Of a stretch of 20,182 bases of DNA, positions 1 through 7,653 are shown piece after piece. The stretch is from contig VSQE01000046.1 in NCBI GenBank assembly GCA_009775705.1, forward strand, positions 1 to 20,182, written 5' to 3'. The position numbers were made by a program, and so were the translations under genes. Source of the DNA: Prevotellamassilia sp. (GTDB lineage: Bacteria; Bacteroidota; Bacteroidia; Bacteroidales; Bacteroidaceae). Each line of letters starts with the position of its first letter. Within the stretch, counting starts at the first letter, position 1. The notes below the pieces were generated by a model. It was not told where the DNA came from. It saw nothing but the letters and a program-made list of their open reading frames with translations, and searched no databases.

Positions 1-60
1 TCCATCTTCGTCCGAATTCCCCTTAGTTTCATGGGCCTTCAAAAAATAGAGAATGAATAG

Positions 61-91
61 ATTGATAAATTCCTATTTTTTTGTACTTTTG
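61..91 (+). promoter_or_regulatory. Bacteroides-type promoter of the dnaN operon
   Basis: The -7 element TACTTTTG (84-91) matches the Bacteroidetes consensus TAnnTTTG exactly. ATTG at 61-64 sits 19 bases upstream and is a near match to the -33 TTTG element. Transcription should start near position 98, giving a leader of about 35 bases before dnaN. Confidence 0.75.
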
Positions 92-132
92 TCCTTTGAT
101 AGATTAGAACAAATAAATAAAAACGCCAATAT

Positions 133-1257
133 ATGAAATTCGTTATTTCCAGTTCTGTGCTTTCGGCACGTCTTCAGGCGATAGGCCGCGTGATTGCTTC
201 AAAAAACAACTTGCCCATATTGGACTGCTTTGTTTTCGACATTAAGGACAACAAGCTTACCCTTACGGCTTCCGATAATGAGACGACTCTCACCACATGG
301 GTGGATCTGGTCGAGAGCGATGCGGATATTTGTTTTGCCGTGAACGCTAAGACTATTCAGGATGCCATGAAGGAGATTCCCGAACAGCCGCTGGAGTTTT
401 ATGTGAATGAGACAACTCTGGAAATCACGGTGGAATATCAGAACGGAAAGTATAATTTTATGGGACAGAACGCGGAGGATTATCCCGTTCCTCCCCAGAT
501 GGAAGAAAACGGCTCTTCGCTTACGCTGAGTGCAAACGCACTGTATTCCGGAATAAGCCGTGCCCTTTTTGCCACGGCCGATGATGCTCTCCGTCCCGTT
601 ATGAACGGAGTGTTTTTTGACATCTCGGAGAACGATCTGACGGTAGTTGCCAGTGATGGCCATAAGCTGGCCTGCGACAAGACAAACGGTGTGCAGGCCT
701 CTGCTCCCGGAACTTTCATCCTGCCCAAAAAACCTGCGACATTGGCAAGGAACATCCTGGCCAAAGAGCAGGGAGATGTGGTAGTACGTTTCAGCGAGCG
801 CAATGCCTTGATGCAGTCTGAAGGATTTATGATGAACTGCCGTCTTATTGAAGGGCGTTATCCCAATTACAACAGCGTGATTCCGCAGGACAATCCGAAC
901 AATGTGACTGTGAACCGGCAGGCTTTCATGAGCGCTCTACGCCGTGTCCTGATTTTTTCCAATGCCAGCAGTGCTCTTATAAAAATCCATTTGGAAATGA
1001 GTAAGATGGTGATTTCCAGTCAGGATATAGACTTTTCAATGTCGGCGGAGGAAGTCTTGTTGTGCGACTATTCCGGAGTCCCGATGAGCATTGGATTCAA
1101 AGGGACTTATCTGATGGAACTTTTGAACAATCTCGAAGGAGACGAGATCGTGATAAAACTGGCAGATGCCAGTCGGGCCGGTGTCATTGTGCCCGCCGAA
1201 CAAAAGGAAGACGGTTATGTACTGATGTTGTTGATGCCCATGATGCTCAACGAATAA
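133..1257 (+). CDS. dnaN: DNA polymerase III beta subunit (sliding clamp)
   Basis: This is the ring-shaped processivity clamp that tethers DNA polymerase and other replication and repair enzymes to DNA in the cytoplasm. The 374-residue length is normal for the family and covers the three clamp domains. The N-terminus (MKFVISSSVLSARLQAIGRV) is typical of domain 1. A central GRYPNYNSVIP motif and the C-terminal LMPMMLN segment correspond to the family's GR(Y/F)P.Y..V(I/L)P motif and its final MP(M/I)RL strand, which lines the protein-binding pocket. It is the first gene of a tightly packed operon, 18 bases before the exonuclease gene, behind a clear promoter. The start is fixed by the promoter and the family N-terminus. 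Nothing in the sequence suggests truncation or transfer. Confidence 0.97.
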   Translation: MKFVISSSVLSARLQAIGRVIASKNNLPILDCFVFDIKDNKLTLTASDNETTLTTWVDLVESDADICFAVNAKTIQDAMKEIPEQPLEFYVNETTLEITVEYQNGKYNFMGQNAEDYPVPPQMEENGSSLTLSANALYSGISRALFATADDALRPVMNGVFFDISENDLTVVASDGHKLACDKTNGVQASAPGTFILPKKPATLARNILAKEQGDVVVRFSERNALMQSEGFMMNCRLIEGRYPNYNSVIPQDNPNNVTVNRQAFMSALRRVLIFSNASSALIKIHLEMSKMVISSQDIDFSMSAEEVLLCDYSGVPMSIGFKGTYLMELLNNLEGDEIVIKLADASRAGVIVPAEQKEDGYVLMLLMPMMLNE

Positions 1258-1275
1258 TAAGTAAATTGCAGAGGT

Positions 1276-2043
1276 ATGAATTTGAACCTTTCCCGTCCCC
1301 TGGTCTTTTTCGACATAGAGGCAACCGGGTTGAATATCGTGTCGGACCGTATCGTCGAGTTATGTTATATCAAGGTATATCCCAACGGCGAAGAGGAAGC
1401 CCGTACCATGCGCTTTAATCCGCAGATTCCGATTTCAGCGGAAGCAACGTCGGTAAATGGTATTACCAACGAGGAGGTTGCAGATTGTCCGCTTTTCAAA
1501 GACAGGGCAAAAGAATTGGCAACCGTTTTTGAAGGATGCGACATTGCCGGTTTCAACTCCAATTTCTTTGATGTGCCGTTACTGATGGAAGAATTTATTC
1601 GCGCAGGAGTGGAATTGGACATCAGCAAGAGCAACTTTGTGGATGTGCAGAATATCTTCCACAAGATGGAACAGCGTACCCTTTCCGCTGCCTATAAGTT
1701 CTATTGTTGCAAGGATTTGGAGAATGCCCATTCGGCTCTGGCAGATACGCGGGCTACGTATGAGGTGCTGAAGGCCCAGTTGGACAGGTATGGAGAGAGT
1801 CTGAAGAACAACGTGCCCTTTTTGGCCAGTTTCTCCAAGCGTAATGACAATGTGGATCTGGCAGGTCGCATCGTCTATAATGACCAGAAGGTAGAAGTGA
1901 TAAATTTTGGAAAATACAAAGGCCGTCCGGTGGTGGATGTGCTGAGACGTGATCCGGGATATTTTTCATGGATTATGCAGGGTGACTTTACGCAGAATAC
2001 GAAACAGACCTTTATGCGGATACGCTTGAAAGCCGGTATATAG
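1276..2043 (+). CDS. DnaQ-like (DEDDh) 3'-5' exonuclease with C-terminal DUF3820-like domain
   Basis: A 255-residue exonuclease of the DnaQ/epsilon superfamily, which removes nucleotides from 3' ends using two metal ions. All five catalytic residues are visible: Asp13 and Glu15 in FFDIEATG, Asp99 in GFNSNFFDVPLL, and His152 and Asp157 in HSALADTRATYE. The last 50 or so residues (GKYKGRPVVDVLRRDPGYFSWIM) resemble the small DUF3820 domain, of unknown function, often found behind such exonucleases. It lies 18 bases after dnaN and its stop abuts coaBC, so it is probably co-transcribed and translationally coupled. Its place next to the clamp gene suggests a role in replication proofreading or repair, but that is inference. 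It is not a RNase T or oligoribonuclease by length and C-terminal domain. Confidence 0.9.
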   Translation: MNLNLSRPLVFFDIEATGLNIVSDRIVELCYIKVYPNGEEEARTMRFNPQIPISAEATSVNGITNEEVADCPLFKDRAKELATVFEGCDIAGFNSNFFDVPLLMEEFIRAGVELDISKSNFVDVQNIFHKMEQRTLSAAYKFYCCKDLENAHSALADTRATYEVLKAQLDRYGESLKNNVPFLASFSKRNDNVDLAGRIVYNDQKVEVINFGKYKGRPVVDVLRRDPGYFSWIMQGDFTQNTKQTFMRIRLKAGI

Positions 2044-2045
2044 TG

Positions 2046-3248
2046 ATGAATCTGAAAGGAAAACATATTGTGTTGGGCATCAGCGGAAGTATTGCCGCCT
2101 ACAAGGCTTGTCCGCTGATACGTCTTTTCATAAAGGCGGGGGCCGAAGTGCAGGTAGTCATAACACCAGCCGGAAAGGAATTCATAACTCCGGTGACATT
2201 GTCGGCCTTGACGTCCAAACCTGTCATTGGTGACTTTTTCGCACAGCGGGACGGTACGTGGCACAGCCATGTCGATTTGGGGCAGTGGGCCGATGTCATG
2301 ATCGTGGCTCCCGCCACGGCTTCCACTTTGGCCAAAATGGCGAATGGGGTAGCAGACAATATGCTCATCACTACTTATTTGTCCATGAAAGCCCCGGTCT
2401 TTGTTGCTCCGGCCATGGATTTGGACATGTATGCTCATCCGGCAACCCAGGCCAATTTGCAAAGATTACGTTCTTTTGGGAATATCATCATTGAGCCGGG
2501 AGAGGGGGAATTGGCCAGTCATCTTGTGGGGAAGGGGCGTATGGAAGAGCCTGAAGCGATATTTTCATGTATAGACCGTTTCTTCTCGCCGGACAGAAAA
2601 CAATTGGCCGGAAAACGTATTATGATAACGGCCGGACCGACTTATGAGAAAATAGATCCGGTGCGTTTCATCGGGAATTATTCCAGTGGAAAAATGGGAT
2701 TTGCATTGGCGGAGGTTTGTGCGGAAATGGGAGCGGAAGTCGACCTGATTGCCGGACCGGTAGGGCTGCGGACTTCCCATCCCAATATCAGGCGAGTGGA
2801 TGTCGAGAGCGCACAGGAAATGTACGATGCTTCGCTTGCAGTTTTTCCGCAGTGTGATGCGGCCATACTGTCTGCGGCCGTTGCTGATTTTACCGTGGAG
2901 ACATCTGTTTCCGAAAAAATTAAAAGGGGTAGAGATGGGATGAATTTGAAGTTGGTCCCCACTCGGGATATTGCGGCAGCTTTGGGCAGAGAGAAGAAAG
3001 ACGGGCAGAAACTTGTAGGGTTTGCTCTTGAGACGGTGAATGAAAAAGCGAATGCACGGCAGAAACTGGAGAAAAAGAACTGTGATTTCATCGTGTTGAA
3101 TTCCCTGCGGGACGAAGGTGCTGGTTTTATGGTTGACACGAATAAGATAACAATAGTGACTTCGGACGAGGTGTTAGAGTTTCCTTTGAAATCAAAGATG
3201 GAAGTTGCCAAAGATATAGTGTTACGATTATGCAGTCTCTTCGATTAA
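2046..3248 (+). CDS. coaBC: Bifunctional phosphopantothenoylcysteine decarboxylase / phosphopantothenate-cysteine ligase
   Basis: CoaBC (Dfp) carries out two steps of coenzyme A synthesis: CoaB joins 4'-phosphopantothenate to cysteine, and the FMN-dependent CoaC half decarboxylates the product. The N-terminal flavoprotein half shows GISGSIAAYK, the active-site His75 (SHVDLGQWAD) and APATASTLAKMANGVADN. The CoaB half begins near residue 190 with RIMITAGPTYEKIDPVRFI and includes SSGKMG, AAVADF and KIKR. With the ATG at 2046, His75 falls at the same number as in E. coli Dfp. On that register the PxMN Asn125 is Asp and the flap Cys158 is Ser, substitutions that I recall as common in Bacteroidetes. 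A GTG at 2043 is in frame but less likely as a start. The end overlaps the next gene by 19 bases. Confidence 0.95.
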   Translation: MNLKGKHIVLGISGSIAAYKACPLIRLFIKAGAEVQVVITPAGKEFITPVTLSALTSKPVIGDFFAQRDGTWHSHVDLGQWADVMIVAPATASTLAKMANGVADNMLITTYLSMKAPVFVAPAMDLDMYAHPATQANLQRLRSFGNIIIEPGEGELASHLVGKGRMEEPEAIFSCIDRFFSPDRKQLAGKRIMITAGPTYEKIDPVRFIGNYSSGKMGFALAEVCAEMGAEVDLIAGPVGLRTSHPNIRRVDVESAQEMYDASLAVFPQCDAAILSAAVADFTVETSVSEKIKRGRDGMNLKLVPTRDIAAALGREKKDGQKLVGFALETVNEKANARQKLEKKNCDFIVLNSLRDEGAGFMVDTNKITIVTSDEVLEFPLKSKMEVAKDIVLRLCSLFD

Positions 3249-4138
3249 CAGTTCTATCATTTTTTTTATCAATCTGCTTTTCTGGTATATATGCCCAAGA
3301 ACTGGATGCGAGGGTTACGGTCAATCATCAGCAGATTCAAGGCACGAACGTAAGTGTTTTTGAGAATCTGCAAACGGCCTTGACCGAATTTCTCAACGAC
3401 CGCCAATGGACAAATATGCAGTACCGGCGCAATGAACGGATCAACTGTAATTTTAATATTACGGTTTCCAAGTACGTGGAGAGCGAAAATCGGTTTGAGT
3501 GTTCGCTGGTGGTACAGTCTACCCGTCCGGTTTATAATGCTACTTATACCACGACTGTTTTCAGCATGCGTGACCCGAATTTTAATTTCACTTATCAGGA
3601 ATACGATAAATTGGATTTTCGTCCCGATCTGATCAATAATGATCTGACTGCGATGGTGGCATATTATGCTTATCTCATCATTGGACTGGATATGGACACG
3701 ATGTCGCCAAAGGGAGGAACGGAAATTTTACAGATTGTCCAGACGATAACGAACAATGCGCAGAGTTTGACAACAAAGGGCTGGAAAGCGTTTGAGGACA
3801 GCAAGAACAGGTATGCCGTGATCAATGATTATCTGGATAGCGGTATGGAGAATTTCCGTCAGATGCAGTACAAATATTACCGCGAGGGAATGGATGTGAT
3901 GGCGGAAAACGCAGAGCGAGGCCGAGCTGGGATAACCGGAGCGATGACACTTCTGAAAGAGGCTCGCACCAATAAACCGATGAGTATGTTGCCACAGATA
4001 TTCACTGAGTACAAGAGGGATGAGCTGGTGAGCATATATAAGGGAAAAGGTGCTCCGAAGGAGAAGGAGAGTATTTATGAAACGCTGATGGGGATTAATG
4101 CCTCTCAAAGTTCTTACTGGAATAAGTTGAAGCAATAG
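3230..4138 (+). CDS. DUF4835 / PorD-like secreted protein
   Basis: A 302-residue protein with a clear signal peptide (hydrophobic core at residues 5-20, likely cleavage after YAQ). The mature start, ELDARVTVN followed by a stretch ending in FLNDRQWTN, is typical of the DUF4835 family. In gliding and T9SS-bearing Bacteroidetes, members are called PorD and linked to type IX secretion. In gut Bacteroidales without a T9SS the role is unknown. The later part has DFRPDL, then a predicted helical C-terminal half (GWKAFEDSKNRYAVINDYL). The start lies inside coaBC, giving a 19-base overlap, so translation is probably coupled. The gene sits between coaBC and recN, an arrangement I recall as conserved in this order. 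Periplasmic or outer-membrane-associated location is inferred from the signal peptide. Confidence 0.85.
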   Translation: MQSLRLTVLSFFLSICFSGIYAQELDARVTVNHQQIQGTNVSVFENLQTALTEFLNDRQWTNMQYRRNERINCNFNITVSKYVESENRFECSLVVQSTRPVYNATYTTTVFSMRDPNFNFTYQEYDKLDFRPDLINNDLTAMVAYYAYLIIGLDMDTMSPKGGTEILQIVQTITNNAQSLTTKGWKAFEDSKNRYAVINDYLDSGMENFRQMQYKYYREGMDVMAENAERGRAGITGAMTLLKEARTNKPMSMLPQIFTEYKRDELVSIYKGKGAPKEKESIYETLMGINASQSSYWNKLKQ

Positions 4139-4153
4139 TAAAATTTTTTCTCC

Positions 4154-5812
4154 ATGCTGTTGAATTTACACATTAGTAATTATGCTCTCATAGAAAAACT
4201 GGATATTGACATATCTTCGGGCTTTTCTGTCATAACGGGCGAGACGGGAGCGGGAAAAAGTATCGTGCTGGGTGCTTTGGGATTGCTTCTCGGGCAACGT
4301 GCTGATTCCAAAGTCATCAAATCGGGCGAAAGGAAATGTTGTGTCGAGGCTGTTTTCGATGTTCGCGAGCTTTCCATGCAGGATTTTTTTTCTGACAACG
4401 ATATAGACTTCGATGGTACGGAATGTATCGTCCGGCGTGAGGTTACGGCTGCCGGTAAGAGCAGGGCCTTCATAAATGATACGCCGGTGTCCTTGTCTAA
4501 ACTAAAGGAGTTGAGCAGCTGTTTGATTGACATCCATTCCCAGCATCAGAACCTTCTGATGGGAAATGAGGGCTTCCTGATCGACACATTGGATGTGGTG
4601 GCACGGAACGAAAAATTACTGGCGCAATATCAGGCTCAGTTCAAAGTTTGGGAGCAGTCACGTAAGGAACTGGAAGAGTTGAAAAGGCAGACGGAGAAGG
4701 ACAAGAATGATGAGGAGTATCTGGCTTTTCAATTGCATTTATTGGAAAATGCAGCATTGAAAACAGGCGAGCAGGAGGAACTTGAGCGGGAGGCGGAAAA
4801 ACTGGCACATGCAGAAGATATAAAGACTGCGCTCTATACGGCGTTTTCAGTTTTGTCTCGGGACGATATGGATTTTTTGTCGCAGTTGCGTACAGGAGGG
4901 CAGGCCCTTTCTTCCATAGCTTCTGTGATGTCTGAGGCATCCGCTCTTTCGGACAGACTGGAGAGTGTGCGTATAGAATTGGAAGATATAGAGGCGGAAA
5001 TAAAGCGTCTGCTGGATAATGTGGAGTTCAATCCGGAGCGTCTGGCTTTTGTGGAGGAACGGTTGAGTACGTTTTATTCCTTGCAGCAAAAGCATCATGT
5101 CACATCGAACGAAGAACTGATGCGTATTGAGGAGGAGTTGCGTGAACGCATGGGTAGGATAAGCAACAACGATGATTTTCTAAGAAGAAAAGAAGAGGAA
5201 GTCGGGAAAGAGTTTGAGAAGATTGAGAAAATTGGGAAGGAACTGACCGGAGAGCGAAAGAAGGCGGCCTTGAAAATCGAAAGGAAATTGACGGAAAAAC
5301 TTCAGGTGTTGGGAATGCCCAGCGTTGCGTTGCAAATGCAGATGGAAAAGCGGGCGGTTCCGGATGTGACCGGATGTGACAAGGTTGTGTTCCTTTTCAG
5401 TGCTAACAGAAATGTTCCGTTACAGGATGTAGCGCAGATTGCATCGGGAGGAGAGATTGCCCGCCTGATGCTGTCCTTGAAGTCGCTGATCTCTTCATGT
5501 AGGCATCTTCCTACCATTGTTTTCGATGAGATAGATACAGGCGTGTCCGGCACCATCGCGGAGCGGATGGCAATGGTCATGCGGGATATGTCGCAGAACT
5601 GTCAAGTGATCTGTATTACCCATCTTCCCCAGATTGCAGCTTCTGGAAAGAATCATTTCCGTGTTTATAAATCGGAGGATGAGAACGGAACGACAAGCCA
5701 TATCGTCAGACTTTCCTGTGAGGAGCGGGTAAAAGAGATAGCGAATATGCTGAGCGGTTCGGAAGTGACCGAGGCTGCCATCAACAATGCAAAATCTTTA
5801 TTAAAACTATAG
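4154..5812 (+). CDS. recN: DNA double-strand break repair ATPase RecN
   Basis: RecN is an SMC-like cytoplasmic ATPase that helps hold and repair broken DNA ends with RecA. The 552-residue length matches the family. The Walker A motif GETGAGKS is at residues 29-36, just after the N-terminal LHISNYALIEKL. Two long charged helical stretches (roughly residues 150-230 and 290-370) form the coiled coil. The ABC signature ASGGE is at 430-434, Walker B with catalytic Glu459 in IVFDEIDTGVSG, and the His switch in ITHLPQIAA. It follows the DUF4835 gene by 15 bases and precedes the TPR gene by 5, so it is co-transcribed. I see no LexA-type site; expression probably follows the dnaN promoter. Confidence 0.97.
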   Translation: MLLNLHISNYALIEKLDIDISSGFSVITGETGAGKSIVLGALGLLLGQRADSKVIKSGERKCCVEAVFDVRELSMQDFFSDNDIDFDGTECIVRREVTAAGKSRAFINDTPVSLSKLKELSSCLIDIHSQHQNLLMGNEGFLIDTLDVVARNEKLLAQYQAQFKVWEQSRKELEELKRQTEKDKNDEEYLAFQLHLLENAALKTGEQEELEREAEKLAHAEDIKTALYTAFSVLSRDDMDFLSQLRTGGQALSSIASVMSEASALSDRLESVRIELEDIEAEIKRLLDNVEFNPERLAFVEERLSTFYSLQQKHHVTSNEELMRIEEELRERMGRISNNDDFLRRKEEEVGKEFEKIEKIGKELTGERKKAALKIERKLTEKLQVLGMPSVALQMQMEKRAVPDVTGCDKVVFLFSANRNVPLQDVAQIASGGEIARLMLSLKSLISSCRHLPTIVFDEIDTGVSGTIAERMAMVMRDMSQNCQVICITHLPQIAASGKNHFRVYKSEDENGTTSHIVRLSCEERVKEIANMLSGSEVTEAAINNAKSLLKL

Positions 5813-5817
5813 TAAGT

Positions 5818-7530
5818 ATGAGTAAACATCTGATATTTGTATTTTTATATTTTTATACTGTAGGGTGTTCAATGGCTATGTCCGCATCAGGCTCGTTGAA
5901 GGATGCCTACAAGGCTGTGTTCAATGTGATTACCTATAGCGAAGACGGAACCATTATCAATTCCGGGTATGGTTGTTTTATTGCGGAAGATGGGACTGGA
6001 GTTGCGGCATTCGGACTTTTCAAGGATGCCGTGCGGGCGGATGTCATTGATTTCAAAGGAAAAAAAATGAGTGTTACCCGTATTGCAGGTGCCAGCAGTG
6101 CGTATGATTTGATAAAATTCCGTGTTGACACGGAGAAAAATCCGGAATACATTCCCTTGTCTTTGGATTCAGTCCGAAAGGGAACGGTTTTGAGTTTGGT
6201 AAATTATACGGCGAATAAGAAGAATGCTTTGCATGAAACAAGTATTACGGAGACTGACGATTTCCAACAGTACAAATATTATCAGCTGTCGGCAGGGAAT
6301 GAAGAGAAAAATTGGGGGTGTCCTCTGATTGATGCAGAAGGCAGACTGGTAGCTATTGTTCAGAAGAATGTAAAGAAAGACGCTACGCAGGCTTGTGCCA
6401 TTGACGCACGTTTTGTCGGCATGCTGGCGGTTACTGCCACTGGTGCCATCAATGCGGATTTGCGTGCGGTGAGAATCCCCAAGATTTTGCCCGAAGACGC
6501 TCAGGATGCCCGAACGTATATCTTCATGTTGGGCAATACAGACTCGTTGCAGGTTCTGACGGCCCACAATGATTTTATTTCCCGCTTTCCCGAAGAGGCC
6601 GAAGGATATGTGAACCGTGCTTTTTTCTATGCAGATCATCATCTGGAAGAACTTGCAGGGCAGGATATGGCGAAAGCGCAGGAAGTAAGCGAAGGGGAGA
6701 AATCGGTGATGAAGGCTGACGGTGTCTGTTATTCATATTCCAAATTGATGTATAATGCTGTGATGGGAGGAAATTCATTTTCCCGTTGGACATTGGAGCA
6801 GGCCGGCGAGGAGGCTCGTAAAGCATTTGAGAAAAATCAGAGTCCGTTATATCTGATGCAGGAGGGCCATTGTCTGTTTGCCGGAAAGAAGTATCAGGAG
6901 GCATACGAACGCTATTTGGCGGCAGCTGTTTCTACCTCGGAGCGGACATCTGGAGTTTTTGCCGTGGAAGGATATTATGCGGCGGCACGTTCGTTGAGTC
7001 TGGCCGGCGGGGACAGCCTGAAAGTTCTGGCATTGATGGACAGTGTGATTGTGAAATTGGAGAAACCATATACTCGGGAGTCCTCTCTCTATTTTCAGGA
7101 ACGTGCCCGTCTTAGAATGAAAGCCGGACAGTATAGGGCTGCAGTTCTTGATTACAATGAATATGAGAAGATCATAGGCCCGAAAAATCTGACAGACCGT
7201 TTTTATTTCCTGCGGGAACAGGCAGAATTGCAGTCGCACATGTATCAGCAGGCTCTGGACGATATTCGTTCGGCCATGAGAATTCGTCCCGACAATGTGT
7301 ATTATCAGATAGAGGAAGCACTGATCCTTTTGCAGGTAGGACACTATGAAGAGGCCATTGCGGCATCTGAAAGAATATTGAAGAATCTGCCGGAGAATCC
7401 GGATTGTTACAAAATCATGGGAATAGCTTTCGGAGAGTTGAAACAGAAGGACAAGGCTGTTTCTTTTCTGACGAAGGCCTTGGAACTTGGAGATGATTCG
7501 GTGGAGGTTTTCTTGAAGAAGTATCGGTAG
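5818..7530 (+). CDS. Secreted TPR protein with degenerate trypsin-like (HtrA-type) domain
   Basis: A 570-residue exported protein. The N-terminus is hydrophobic; VGC at residues 15-17 is a weak lipobox, and cleavage by signal peptidase I is equally possible. Residues 30-205 align by eye to an HtrA/trypsin-like fold: GYGCFIAEDGTGVAAFGLF matches the segment carrying the catalytic His, SAYDLIKF the Asp segment, and NWGCPLIDAEG the GNSGGPL segment. The His position is Gly66 and the Ser position is Trp166; only Asp97 remains, so it should not cleave peptides. Residues 230-570 are helical with at least three tetratricopeptide-like repeats near the end, for example YRAAVLDYNEYEKI, YQQALDDIRSAMRIRPDN and YEEAIAASERILKNLPENP, which suggests protein binding. 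It is the last gene of the dnaN-recN operon, 5 bases after recN. Confidence 0.8.
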   Translation: MSKHLIFVFLYFYTVGCSMAMSASGSLKDAYKAVFNVITYSEDGTIINSGYGCFIAEDGTGVAAFGLFKDAVRADVIDFKGKKMSVTRIAGASSAYDLIKFRVDTEKNPEYIPLSLDSVRKGTVLSLVNYTANKKNALHETSITETDDFQQYKYYQLSAGNEEKNWGCPLIDAEGRLVAIVQKNVKKDATQACAIDARFVGMLAVTATGAINADLRAVRIPKILPEDAQDARTYIFMLGNTDSLQVLTAHNDFISRFPEEAEGYVNRAFFYADHHLEELAGQDMAKAQEVSEGEKSVMKADGVCYSYSKLMYNAVMGGNSFSRWTLEQAGEEARKAFEKNQSPLYLMQEGHCLFAGKKYQEAYERYLAAAVSTSERTSGVFAVEGYYAAARSLSLAGGDSLKVLALMDSVIVKLEKPYTRESSLYFQERARLRMKAGQYRAAVLDYNEYEKIIGPKNLTDRFYFLREQAELQSHMYQQALDDIRSAMRIRPDNVYYQIEEALILLQVGHYEEAIAASERILKNLPENPDCYKIMGIAFGELKQKDKAVSFLTKALELGDDSVEVFLKKYR

Positions 7531-7550
7531 TGCCGACAGACATATTTGAG

Positions 7551-7600
7551 CAGAGAACAGAATACAGAAAATCCTGTATTCTGTTCTCTGTCTTCTTTTT
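7551..7600 (+). terminator. Intrinsic terminator of the dnaN-recN operon
   Basis: A perfect 17-bp inverted repeat (7551-7567 with 7574-7590, 6-base loop) starts 20 bases after the TPR gene and is followed by a T-rich tract to 7600. The opposite strand lacks a comparable U-run, so it mainly stops rightward transcription before the convergent MATE gene. Confidence 0.9.
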
Positions 7601-7653
7601 CTTGAATCAATGAGACGGAAAGTTTTTGAAACTCTTAATATCTCGGGAAATTT

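Noticed and set aside
1..60. Possible ends of neighbouring genes left of dnaN: a plus frame open from base 1 to TAG at 58-60, and a minus-strand ATG at 32-30 open to the window edge.
   Set aside because: Both are too short to identify and they conflict with each other; no promoter or family motif decides between them.
199..663. A 154-codon minus-strand frame in dnaN.
   Set aside because: It is antisense to a well-supported gene and has no identifiable motif.
2043..2045. GTG as the coaBC start, overlapping the exonuclease stop.
   Set aside because: The adjacent ATG at 2046 is preferred and gives active-site numbering equal to E. coli Dfp.
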